Below, piece by piece: positions 47,001 to 59,558 of a stretch of 64,000 bases of DNA. Location: assembly GCA_023333565.1 (NCBI GenBank), contig JAJKFH010000052.1, positions 744,001-808,000 of the forward strand. Direction: 5' to 3'. Each line of letters opens with the position of its first letter. Within the stretch, counting starts at the first letter, position 1. A program made the translations under genes and the position numbers. The notes under the pieces were generated by a model, which was not told the origin of the DNA, searched no databases, and saw only the letters and a list, made by a program, of their open reading frames with translations. Origin of the DNA: Puffinus mauretanicus. Lineage: Eukaryota > Chordata > Aves > Procellariiformes > Procellariidae.

Positions 47001-50000
47001 AGGATGCCAGGGACACCCAGGGAGGCAGAGGAGGTGGCAGGGCTGGTGCATCTGAAGAGCCTCTGTCCCTGCCTGCCTTCCCCAGTGCCTGCTGCTCTCC
47101 CCGCTCATGCTCGGCGGGTCCTCCTTGCAAAGGGACAGCTCACCGTGCACACAGCAATGATCTCTGCTTGCTGACCGGAGGAGCAGGAGCAGGGCAGGCA
47201 TGGCAGGCTGTGTGGCACAGCGAGCTGCACCGCATGGCCAGCGCGGGCACAGCACCGCGGGTCGCTGGGGCACCCTGACCCGGGAGCAGAGCCAGATCTC
47301 CTTGGCTCCTGCAGTGCATTGGCCATGGGGTGCGTCCCCAGTTCAGCCTTTACTCTCTCTAAGAGAGGATCCCATCAAACTGATCCCAGCAAGGGGCAAG
47401 GACTCCGCCCGCGTCCTTGTTGGCTACAGAAACACCTCTGCAGCGCATCTCCCCAGCCCCACACCTTGTCCCCCGGCTCCGTGGGGCCAACCTCCAGCTC
47501 CCGCAGCGATGCCACCAGAGCATTGCCCTCCTGAAGGCTTGAGAGAGGGACGCCCTGGTGTCTGCACACAGGTCTGCACCACCTCCAGCTGGTGTCTGCA
47601 CCCAAAGGCCCTCTCGTAAGACAGAAAGCTGCTGCCTGAGAGGCTTAGACTGGAAATCAGGGAGACTGAGGAGGTTGGGTCGGCCCTGGAAGAGGTCCCC
47701 GGAGGGGCTGCCAGCTCCCCATCCAGGGAGGTTTCCCGGGCTCGGCTGGAGGGAAACACAGCCCGCTCTGCGATGGACCCTGGACCAGAGGTCACGAGCT
47801 CCCTCCCTCCCTCCCCACAGCGCTTCTGGGCTCCTCAATCTCCATCCTTCCTTTAAAGATTCCGTATTACCTCTGCAGTGACTAAAGAGCCTCCGAGTTA
47901 AGCAACTCCCCTGTTGTATGAAGAAGTAAGTCTCTCTTTAAAAATGCCCTGACGTTTTTGCTTCAGAGAGAGCAGTTTTGCAGCTAACTAGGAAGCCAGG
48001 TCCCCAGGGGCTGGAGAGAGCTCACGGCAGGTTAGGACAATTACACGCCATGATTAATAAATCACCTGGGTGGCGGGCTCGTTTATGCAAAGCCTGGCAT
48101 TTTCTTCTGGACACTCTGCTAAGAAAGAAGAATCTGAAAATACCAGACTGTGACAAGATCAAGCGTTCATCCCTGATATTACTGAATCTCCCGTAAATAA
48201 ATGACACTATTAATATTATTAAGAAGCGGTATATTTATGGAATAACTTTGGCTTTTGTGTTAATGCCGCAGTGAGATTAAATGACCCATCGGCAAGCAGC
48301 CCATTGACCTTCCCAAGCTGCCCGCGGGCGCATTTCCACCCGCGAAGGCACCCAGGGCCCCGTCGCTCACACCTGAGCCCGGCTCCGGTGACTCAGGGCT
48401 TCTCCAGCCAGAGCCCCACCGCTGCCTTGTCAGACGGCGCAGGGTAAGTGCCCGATGCCCTCTGTGCCTCCCTTTGCGAGAGGTATTTCTGGTTCCCTGA
48501 CTCAGGAGGGACTGAGCCAGAAATACACGAGCTGTACCAGGCATTTGCCACGGCCGGGCTGGAGGCACCGCCAGCCCATCCCCGCAGCGCCGTGGCTGAG
48601 CCACAGTGGCCAACGGGGCGCCGAGAGCTCTGCCCAGGGACCCTACCCCCCCAGGGACCCTTTCCCACCACCCCAAGCACTCGCTCGGAGACCCTCCGGT
48701 CTACCCCGCACCCAAGCGGGACACGGCTGGCCGCAGGCACCCACGCTGCCCGGGGGGGAGAGCTGGGGCGGGAGGCAGCTGCGCCAGCGCCAGGGACCAG
48801 CAGCCAGAGAGGAACAAAAGGAGCCAAAGCAGCATGGACCGAAAGACAAAAATAGTAACCAGTTCTCCGTAAAGGAGCAGTCACATTCCAATTTCCCTGG
48901 CATAGGAAGAAAAGGATTTGGGATCTTGCAAACCAGGGAGAAAGCAATTATAGCGTTTCAAACAGTGCTGCAGGAAGAGGATAAGAGTGCATCCAGTTTA
49001 AAGAGAAGTATCACAAGAAATAGAGCTTTAGATTATGTTACATCCAGCCCTAAGTAATCTGATTAGAGATTTATTTTATGGCTTCAGTTAGAAAGACATA
49101 AAGGAAATACCAAGAAAGCATGAACCCGGTTCCTCCATGCAGGCAATGCAGAGACAGAAGACAGCAAGTTTTCTCTCTTGAAATGGTGCGAGACGAGTGC
49201 GATACGCCACCAGCAACCTTAGCACCTTGTCAATTTAGAGTGATTGGAAGAGGGATGATGTGTGCCAAGGCGCGGGGCAGACCTGGCTCCCACCCTGGCA
49301 CAGCCGGCAAGGCTTCCCCACCGCGCTGCAATGCCCAAACCCTGGCAGCTCCCGGTGCCCCAGTACTGTGGCTGCTGTGCAGAAGTACAGGATTGACGTG
49401 CAAAAAGAAATTCATCTGCCTAGCTCGACTGGGAGTCAATGCAATGGGTTCGTCTCCCGTCCAGAGCCCGTCCCTGCCACAAGTGCATACAAGCATCGAC
49501 CTTTTGCCTGACTTGGGGCTGAGGTGTTCCATCCCCCCACGATGTTCCATCCCCCCAGAGCAATTAGCAGCCTTCCCAGGAAATAAGCAGGGAAAGCAAT
49601 CAAAGCCGCAGTGAAAGAACAGAAATTCATTATGAGCGAACGATCTCTCGCTGCAGAAGGAAGCCAAGGCTCAGCCAGGTATTGCCAGTCATTAAAAACG
49701 AGCTGGCCCCGCACAAGAGCAGCAGGGTCTGACGGTCAGCAGCACTGCAGATACGGCGCCCGTAAGGGCTGGGAGGCAGCCAGGAGGCTGGGTGAGCAGA
49801 GAGCGGCGCGGGTGCACGTGGGCACCCATTCTGTGGTTAGAGAGGCTTTGAGAGAAGAGACTTCAGTATGTAAAGCGATCACAAAAGACGACCTAAAAAT
49901 AATCAGGGGCTTAGCAGGCCCCAGGCCCAACCCGGTTTTGGCTGCACCCTCTGTGCACAAGCCACCGTTTCCCTAGAAGTGGGGCAGGGCTTTCGCTGCA

Positions 50001-52889
50001 TCTTGTGACGTCCCCTTGCTGTGTTTGCACAGCAAAAGAGCAAGACAAGCGGCAGCAGCACTGAAAGCACCTCCCAGCACCTCAGAGCAGGCATCGGTAT
50101 TAAAAAAAAATTTAAAAAAATTATAAAACGCCACAGCAAATGGGTCAAGCCCTCAAAGGACCAGAGCATCCACGCTTCCCTACAGGGAACTGCGTTCCCG
50201 GCTGTTAGACATGTCGGCGCCTGGCTGCTCCCCTGCCTTCATCAGCACATGCAAGACCAGAGGGTCTTGGGGCGAATCCCCCTTGGCTGCAGGCCCCAGG
50301 TGGTGGGGGCACAGCTTCCCCCAGTGGGATCCTGGTACCCTGGGGTGGGCAGCAGCAGATACCCCCTCTGCCAGCCCCCCTTGCCCGTGCCACTGCCGCT
50401 CCCGGTCCATGCAGACACAGGAGGAACTGGGCCCCAAGTGCCCCCCTTCACTCGCAGCCTCCTGAGGACGTCGTCTCCGGAGCCATGGCTGGTGCCTGGG
50501 ACACATGGACGCAGGCCTGCGGCTCCCGCAGCCGCCGTCGGGGCAAGCCCTGACCCCGCACACGGCGCTGCACCCCCCAGCCCTGGTCGTGGCAGGCAGC
50601 GGGGTCCCTATGCCATGGGGTGGGCTCAGGCTTTACCCAGGCTGCTGGCAGAAGCCTGAAAATCCTCGGCTCCTGCTCTGGCCAACACAGGTGATCCTAA
50701 GGGCACGCTGCAGTTGCTCCAGTTTATTAGCACCTCCAGAGCGAAACGTGAACAATTTTCCCACTATGGTGCCCCAGCATGAAACCGGGCAGTGACACCA
50801 GCACCGGAGCCGAACAGCTTGGGCAGAGCCTGCACAGTAGCAGCAGTTCCTGCAGCACAGGCCGTGCTCGGCAGCCTCCCTACCTCATCCCACTGGTGTG
50901 GAAACCAGCACTGTGAACACCGGCAGCGTCCCCTGCCCATCCCTGCCCACCCCAAAACCACACAGAAATGCAAAACCTGGGCCGGCAGCGGGCTGGCCAC
51001 AGCGGCTGCAGCGGCGGCTCCTCGGCCGAGCACAGTACGTTTCCACGCTGGCAGACACCCAGACTCGCACACAGACCCCCCTGTGCCCCTTCATGGGCTG
51101 AGAAGCAATTTAAGCTTCAGTGAGAGGCAGGAAACACCATGGGGGTACAAATTGCTCCCTTCTGGGAACCGAGAGGCTGAGCCCCTCTGGAATCCCTGTT
51201 TGCTCTCTGTACTCCGCAGAGAAGAGCAAGACAAGTCCCTCATCACAAATGTTACCCAATGCAACCAGCTGTTTGCTGCTGCTGCCTGCAACGAGATCCC
51301 GGTCCTGGCAAGTTATGCAGCCTTTTCTGGGCGACAGGAGCAGCAGCTAAGGAAGGTGTTGGCAGCACCTCCTCCCTGCTCGTCCTGGACCGTCCTTGCT
51401 CAGGGTCGTACAGTCTCCAGAGAACACGATGAAACAGTTAATCGCCGCAGAGTGCGTGGATGATGCCAAGCACCATGTCACTGCTGCTACATTCATGTTA
51501 TTAATCAGACTTTAAAATACACCTGAAATGGGCTGTCATTTCTTAGAGCACTCAAACTGAGATAGTAAGGGCTAGTGGAAAACTAGGGCTCAGGCGTGGC
51601 TGTATATGGGGCAGGTCTGAGGGCCAGCATGGAGCAGGCTGGAAGGGAGAAGGGTTTTGCCATGAAATCCAGCTGGACACTTCTGCACAGGGTGTTACTA
51701 CTAGCTTTGACGCTGCTGCGTATCGCAATAGCATACCAAGTACAAACTAAGATAACTCTGCATTAGCACAGTGATAAAAAATGAATTTGTGTTATCACAC
51801 TGCAATTAAACTTCGAGCACAAAAGACTGAAAGTGGCTGTCACAACGGACAGAAAGGTGACCTGTACCAGAGCACCGGTGACCGTGCAGCCAGGCTACGG
51901 GACCTGCCCGCTGTGCGATCGGCACGACACCCCTTCCCTTCCCTTCCCCTTCCGCTGAGCAGCCGGGAGAAGGAGGCAGCAAATATTTGCCTACTTAGCA
52001 GGCTGGTGGGAGGTCAAACGAATGGCTATTTGCTCAAGTGCGAGAGCTGCTGGGATTTGCACCGCAGAGCGCGGGTCCTGCCTGCGCCCGCTCCGCCAGC
52101 GGCAGCCAGTGACACCCACCCCCCCGCCGTGCCCCCTGCGCCTGCCGGCACTGGGGCCTCGTCCCCAGACAGCGGTGAGCAGCCACGCTCGTTCAGTGCC
52201 ACTTCCTTCTCATCTTCCCTGACCAGCCTTCGAAATCGCAGCCTTTTAATTAGATGAGCTGCAAATAATCCACTCACTCATTTCCTCTGTTGGCCCCGCT
52301 CCCTGCAGCGAGTGGGCAGGGCCAGACCGCGGGACGGGCAGCGCGAGGCACGCACCACGCGCCCGCCGGCCACGCGCCGGGAAAGCTGACCAGCCAACCC
52401 AAACCTTAGCCCTCGGCACCCCGGCTCCCGCCAAGGGCAGGGATGCACCGGTCCCCTCTCCTGGCAAGCGGGGCAGCAAAGCCTAACGAGAAGTGCCCCC
52501 CAGCCCCCTCCTACGTAATTAGCCCTGCTCACACAAAGCATGACCCAAGGCGCAGGTTTCACCTTTCCAGGGGTTCATCAGTCGCACGCAGCTGGCATCG
52601 CCGCAGGAGGAGCTGCAGCAGCCCGCGGCAGTAAGGGTTCATCCAGCCCAGGAAGATTACCAAGATTATAATCGTGACTTGCAAAGAAAACCTTGCAGGC
52701 TGAGTGAGGCCACGCAAACGAGGGCAAAGCTCGTCATCCAAGGCTACTGCAGCAACGCTTTCCACATCAAACACTCTGGGGTCAGACGGGAATGTTCAGT
52801 TTTCTGGTCTGTGTTCAGTACAAAACCATCTCTGATAGTGCAGGGGGCTTAGACAGTTGGACCTGCTTTATGCAAGAAGATCTACGGAT

Positions 52890-52950
52890 ATCCTCCTGTC
52901 TACATATCTACAAATACCTATCTACATGTGTCTATGTCTATCTATAGGTT
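52890..52950. repeat. Degenerate (TCTA)n tetranucleotide repeat
   Basis: Imperfect TCTA/TCTACA units over about 60 bases in upstream non-coding DNA. Confidence 0.7.
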
Positions 52951-55900
52951 CTCATGGTTTTATTTTTGGAACCATTCCTCCTTCAGCAGCCTCCCGAGAG
53001 AGACAGCTTTGCTAAGAAGCTCTTAGAAAGCACCTTCCCATCACACACATCCCAGGACTTCAGAACAAGAGTCGTGTTTTGGTGCTCAGCCCACCATTCA
53101 GCGCCAGCGAGCAGAGCAGCACTGAGCAGCGCTGGCCCCGGCTCCTCAGCACGTCGCGGGGCCAGCAAGCACCGTGATAAACCAAAGCCGTTTTGCGGAC
53201 AGGGAAATGGGAGCACAGGGAGATGAAGTGAGTTGCGGAGGGCCGGGCAGTGAATCAGGGCAGAGAGGAGAGGGCAGGCGTGCGTCACGCTGCTGCCGTG
53301 GGCGGGCAGGGAGCCCCAGGGCTCGGGTGCAGCATCAGCCCCTGCACGGTTTGCTCCCTTGAGTGACTGTATAATTTCTGATGGTTAAACACAGTACAAG
53401 GTAGTCATGCCTATGACAGCAGCACAATTATATGGAAATTGCACTCTTGATAATTTGGGGTATTTTTCCCTGTGAACGCAGGCTTTCTGAAGAGACGAGT
53501 TCCAAGATTTCAGCATTCAATTAAATTACATCAAATCAGCAGAGGAAATAAGTCTTTACAGCGTGAGCAGATCCTTTGAATTTTACTAGCAAATCAGTGA
53601 ACTAAATGCCATCATTTGTCATTAACATCACTAATAAAGCCAGATTCAGGATGCACAGCAAACTAACATCAGCCACACGCCTGACGCTTCCAGCACCACC
53701 AGCACTCTCCTTAGCCCTCAATCCTTTCCCAGCTCCCCGTGCAGAACAAAGACCATCCCTGAAGCCGTTATTCCAATCAGTTGCCATCAGCATCCAGCCG
53801 GGAAGCTCAGGATTAGGCCCAAAGTTTAATCTCAACTAAGCGATGCTCCTTCCCGAGGATGCTGCAAGGGATGCAGGCGCAGGGAGGGGACCCCAGGCAG
53901 AGGAGGGGGGAGCGGGGTGAGCTCGCGCAGAAGGGTCAGGCTCCCAGGGACTGCTCACTGGAGCCCAGCGTTTTGGGGAGAGGTGCCCTCCACCCTGCAC
54001 GGGCTCTTACCAGCCACGGGCAGGGGAATGCCAGGAAAGGCACGGGGCCGGCCAGCGCTGCTCCTCCTACAGCAACAGGCGATGCTGACCCGTGTCCCTG
54101 AGCCCAGCTGCTAGGGAAAGCCACCGTGTCAGCCCTGTCCCTATGAGAGCCGGCTTGAACATCCCAAAGCATCCGCTGATGGGGTCGGATGCAGCACCGT
54201 GCTGCCAGGCCCGCACTGCACAGCCTAAAACCCAGGCACGTGAGTCACGGGATTGCTGCAACTAAAACTGACACCGGTTTTGCTTAACTTGTGGCTGAAC
54301 AACCACAGCCGCGCCTGGCACCGCCGGGCACACCAGCACTGCACGGGGTCCAGCGCAGGTGGGCTGCAGCTGCGGCCGGCGCGGGCTGGGAGCCAGCCCT
54401 TGCTGGGGCAGGGCGAGCAGAAGAGCTGGTGGCTGCAAATGCAGATCCTCGTGGCAATGCTGAATATTCAGCTGGCTCGGGAGGGGTTGCTCCAGAGAAG
54501 CGCTGATCGCATTATGTAGAAGAGGAGCCCCAGCCAAGCGGAGTGCGCGCCTGGGCCTCTCTAATCCCCCTCGACAGGGCAGCGGCACCGCAGTTGCCCC
54601 CTCTCCCAAGCCCCCCACTGCCGCAGCGGCAGCCCCCCCGGCCCAAGGAAAGTGTTAAGAGGGGCAAGGTAATCTAAAGGGGAGACGGCAGCCTGCAAGG
54701 ACGACCAGCCTGGCACTGCCATGGGTGGCCACAGGAGCCCTGGAAAAATCTCGTGCTGTCTCTGGGCCTCAACTTCCCTCCATGCCGGGGTGTTCTGGTG
54801 ACAGGGAGGGATCGTAGTTGCCTCTGCATAAATCCGTGCTGCAATGAGCTCCCAGACCCCACGGGAACAGCGCCAGCACCCGGGCAACACCACAGATGGG
54901 TGCTGCGTAGGGAGAAACACTTTCTACCTCCAGAAACCTCGGGGGGAATCAGTGCCCTGCTTTGCTGCACTGACCGGGGGCGAACTGCAAGGGGTGGTCA
55001 TCGGTTTGTGCAGGAACGCGTCCCGGTGCTGCGGAGCGCAGCAGCCGGACCAGCAGCTCCCCAGCCCTCAGCAGCTCCCCCAGAAGATGCCGCCATCTCG
55101 ATTACCCGTCTCCCTCAGACACCTTGTTTGATGCGAGAGCGTTAAAAGACATATAATTTGTGGAGCTAAAACACGGGTATTATCTCAGTGACACATCCGT
55201 ACAATTGGGAATGTGCTGAAGTCAATCACATTCAGAAATGGGTTTCTATCGCTCTACAGCTTTTTCCTTGCCTCTTGCTCCAGATAGGAGAGATAGAAAA
55301 TGATGCAGTTGTTAGCTGGAAACTCACCACCTTCCTCGTTAAATCACCTTGCACTGTGCAACCTCATCAATGATTGGGAACAAGAGACCTGGATCAAGCG
55401 TGCCGGGGCTTTGGGGAGCGGAGGGTACAATGCCCATGGGCAGGAGCTCTCGCTGGCAGCTGGCACCCACACCCGCACACAAGGGAGGCTGGACAGAGGG
55501 GTACCTGCTCCGTACCGGCTCCACACGCTGCCCATACCGCTGTAGGGTCTCCGGATGGTTGCTTGTCCTCTCCAGGAGGAGACGTGTCTGCAGCAGCACG
55601 GGAGCGCCCTGGTCAAGGCAGCATCTTTCGTACGTACAGCCAGCAGCCGCCGTGACCACGGCCAGCCACAGCAGCGGTCATGGACAACGGTACAAACGCA
55701 GTCGAAAGGAAAACTCTCCTTTCCCGCCAGCCTGGGCTGCAAAGAGCCCGCGAGGGGACTGGCATTGCAGATGAAAGGCCACGACTTACGTGTCCTGTTT
55801 CTGAGTCTTTCCCTGAGCACTGGCAATCTCAGGGAGCGGACGCAGACCCCTGGTCTGATCCTGTACTTCTTACCATCACGTTCTCATCCTCCTGTCTGTC

Positions 55901-57059
55901 AGCACACCTCCCTGTCCTCGAGCTTAACGTGCAAGCGAAGAGCGAATCACTCAGCTAACATAGTTGCACTGGGTTTTTGGAACTCCAGTGAAGACCTGAT
56001 GGAAACCCTGCCCCACTTCCGAGCCCCCAGTGCAGCCGGGACGGCTGGTTATCACCCCCACATCTCTGAGCAATGTAACCCGCATCATCTCAGGGAAGAG
56101 AACATCAAGCTCTATGTTCCAAATTGCAGAGGATTAACACCAAATTGCTTGTAGGACAAAGGAGCTGTCGCAGTCCCTGGCGTGACACTGGTAACATTTG
56201 AGAGGAATGAGACAGGACGGTGTCTGAAAGGAATGACCTTTGAGTCTTCGCAGAGACTTCGTAATGTAGCTCTGACCTATTCAAGTACCTGTCAAGCCTC
56301 TACACATCTCTTCTGGGCGGGAGTCTGAGATGAGCCAGGTTTTTACAACAGGCTTTGGAAGATGCGAGGTCCTCGGATATTGTACGGGTCCAATGCTGAT
56401 GCTGGTGTTTGCTAACTGAGCGCAAAAACAGCATCACGAGCCCCACTGGAAATAAAACAATGCAGGTGGAGAGGGCCGTTTCCAGACAGGGACCACAGGC
56501 CCTGCTGGCACAATCCGGCACCCAACCGTCCCGTGGCGCAGGAGTGCTGCCAGGCAGCTCCCAGGCACCAGGTGCAGCACCAGCGGCCGCCCGTCCCTGC
56601 CGCAGCGCGGGGCTCGCCAGCACTGGTCACCGTTGGGAGGCCGGGACCTCGCCAACTAGAAGGAAAAGCGACAGCTGGCGGGAGCGGTACAGTAATTAAC
56701 AAAATTATCATCAGGAACAAACCACAGGCTTTGGCACAGTGCCTGCGCTCCTGCACTGGTGCTCCCTGCCCTGCCCTGGGCTCCTCAGCTCAGCAGAGCT
56801 GGGGCTGCTCACGGTCCCCAAATCACACCCACCCATCGCAGCAAGAGGACACATGCCACGGCCGAGGGGAGGCCAGCAGGCATGCCGAGCAGGGTAACAA
56901 GCACTCACCAGCGGCCGGGGACCCTGGCCAGGATGAGCCCCACAGCAGCCCCAGCTGCACCCCTCAGCTCCCGCAGACAACCCCGTCCTCCTGCACGCCC
57001 GGGTATTTGGGAGCGCACACCTGCAGGCAGACAGTGTCTCTGTCACTCCGGCCATTAAG

Positions 57060-57340
57060 GCTCCCTCCCCCTGTCACAACAATATTTGCTTTTAGAAGGC
57101 TGTTATTCTTCCAAGCGGCCGCCTTTCGACTGTCTGCAAACAGCTCCTATTTTGACAGGCTATAAATATGGCAGGAGGAAAGATATATAAACCAGCACAG
57201 TTTATTAGTTCTGAAACAGCGCTAAAAATAGACCCATGTGGGGTTGCTAAGTCCTCTGGGCAGATGTAATTGTGGATAGCTTTAAATATGTGAAGGCTGT
57301 TTTGACAGCAACAACAACATTTTAACATATGGCACTGGGT
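57060..57340. promoter_or_regulatory. AT-rich element with MEF2-type sites
   Basis: Within GC-rich surroundings, this stretch contains CTATAAATATGG (57160-57171), a consensus MEF2 site CTAAAAATAG (57222-57231), and CAGATG followed by TAATTG (57261-57272). Candidate enhancer by motif clustering only. Confidence 0.35.
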
Positions 57341-58979
57341 AGCACACGAGCAGAACGCGCCGCTGCGCCACCTCCAACGTCGCTGGGAAGTGGCGTTTGC
57401 ATCGCCGGATCCCAGCCCACTGCCTCCGCTCTATAGCTGGGGTTTCTGCAGTAATAAACCCCCAAATAAACTAAAATATCTACAGCAAGCCACTGAGAGG
57501 AAAGCACCTAGCCAAATACGAAGGGCGGGAACATCAGTGGAGCTGTGCCAGTACCCCCTGCCCCTGCCCCGAAATTTTATATAGATAAGGCTCACAGATT
57601 AAATGGCTGAAACAGCCCAAGTCCTCAAAGCTGACAGCACCTTTCTCCTCCTGGGAAAGCTTCCTCCGTCCCCGGCAGGCTTTGAAACGTGCTGCAAGGA
57701 TGGTGCGCGGGCGCAGGGCTGGGTGTCTCTGGGGGCAGCCGGGGCGATAACCACCCTTCCACGAAGAGGGAAACGCTCCCGCCTGCTCACCAGAGATAGC
57801 TGGGAGACGTTGGGACTGGCTAGATTTTGTAAATCCCCAGCCAGCTCTGGGGCTGGCCAAGGCAGGGCTGACAGTTCCCCTGCCGCTGCTCACCTCCCGG
57901 GCCAAGCACCCCTGGCTGGGCTGCGCTCTGCTCCCTGCTGCTCCCCGACCACCCGTCCTTTGGCCACCATCTCCGGCGTGTCCTTGTTCGTCACCTCCTG
58001 ACCACAGCAGTACCGCCCGTGCAATGGTCTTTTGCAACACAACACACAGTGACCGGCCGTGTGATGCTGCTCACGGCGGACCCTCGGTCCAGCACCCGCC
58101 CCGGCACCGCTGGGAGCTGATGAGCAAAGACTGACCCCTCCAGTTTGTCCTTCTCCCACCGGTGCCTGGGGGGGTGCTGCACCGCTGCCCGTTCCGGCTG
58201 GCGCAGCGGGTTACCAAGCAGCAGTGGCAGCCCCAGTGCTCCAAACGCTCCCCTCTTTGCAACATGGAGGGGCAGTGCCCCAGCCCCAGGGTGGCTTCTG
58301 GGGCCCTGCCCCATCCTCACTGCTGGGGCAATGAGGACAAGGGGGGCACTGGCCTTCCTCAAGCTGTGCCTCTGCTCGACCAGACCTCGCCAAAGCTCCT
58401 CAGATCCTTCTCAGTTTTTCTTCTTAAAATTATATGGTGCCTCAGCAAAAAGAGCAGCTCTTGTACTCATCGAAAGTCATTTCTGTCTATAAAGAAAATA
58501 GGATATCATTAAGGCTCCCATCTCTCAGATTGTTTTTCCTCTCTAGAAAATAGATGTGATTTTTGGGGGTGGTTCTGCACTTGAACGCGGTGCTGATGGG
58601 ATGCTGTGCTGTTAGCTCCACTGCCCCCGGCCCAGCAAATCACCCCGGCACAGCCACAATGTCCAAACCTTGGTGCTGCATCAGCCCTCTGCGGGGAGAA
58701 CCCCTTTGCCTTCAGCCCCGAGCGTGTCGGAGGGCAAGGGGCAGGGGCAGAGACCACCTGCCCTGGCACTCGCCCTGGGTTTGTCTTTAGTCACGAGAGA
58801 GATACCAAAAAAACACCACTAAAACCAAAGATCTCCAGCCTGGGGATGTGCAGGCGGCACGTGCCGGGACCGGCAGCACAGCTCACCGCTGCGAGGGTCC
58901 CCAGGGCGCAGCGCTGGGCAGGACCCCCCAGGCAGGAGCAGAGGCAAAGCCAGTGCCCGGCCCCTGCTCCCCTCCAGCA

Positions 58980-59450
58980 CTGCCCCATCCCCTGCAGCCC
59001 CCCGCTCACCCCGGGGCCCAGAGGGGCGACCACCGCAGAGCGAGGCACGGCGTGAACGGGGGGTCAGGACTGGCAGCAGCCCGGTCACTGACAGACGGAA
59101 CCCCCCCGAAGGGAAGGAGCGCGGCCCCCGCACGGCCACGCAGCAGCAGGACCCCGACGCCCGGGGCTCCCCTCGCTCCCGGCGGGAACAAGCAGCAGCG
59201 AAGAGCCCGGTGCTCGTGTGCCGACTGCTGGCACGCGCGGGAAGAGGCTTCCGCCGCGGAAGCGCCGGCGGGGACCGGGGGGCGGGCAGGAGCCCCCGCC
59301 GAGCACCCGCGGGCCGCGGCCCCGCACCGCAGGACCCCCGCCTCTCGCAGCTCGTTTGCATCCGCACCGCAAATAAAGGAGGAGTTGGAAACGCTTTCAC
59401 ACGCGCCCATCCCCTCCTGCCAGAGAGAGGGACCGAGCCGTACCGCCCGG
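58980..59450. promoter_or_regulatory. Second CpG-rich block upstream of RAP1GAP2
   Basis: Dense CpG, sharply bounded. On the minus strand a donor-like GGG|GTGAGC ends a possible exon at 59010. It could be an upstream RAP1GAP2 promoter or an unrelated non-coding promoter. No protein family recognised in any frame. Confidence 0.45.
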
Positions 59451-59484
59451 GTCTGCATACACGCCCCAACGGGTCAGAGTGGAG

Positions 59485-59558
59485 ATTTTTTTTTTTTTCC
59501 CTCCTTTTTTTTTCCCTCCTTCCCATTTTTTCCCCTTCCCCCCCCTCCTTTTTTTTTA
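59485..59558. repeat. Pyrimidine tract of about 74 bases
   Basis: Plus strand is C and T with a single A, made of T runs broken by CCC. It could adopt a triplex (H-DNA) form. It borders the CpG-rich block at 58980-59450. Confidence 0.9.

Larger units (their letters stand above)
44181..58979. other. Upstream non-coding sequence, proximal part
   Basis: Either intergenic or the first intron of a longer RAP1GAP2 isoform. Contains a C12 run (44702-44713), TA tract (44590-44607), an A run (46188-46200), short inverted repeats (46055-46110 and 46355-46375), a duplicated TGTTCCATCCCCCCA (49525-49557), and AT-rich islands at 46010-46620, 47830-48260, 48880-49110 and 53340-53620. No coding exon recognised. 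Confidence 0.6.
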
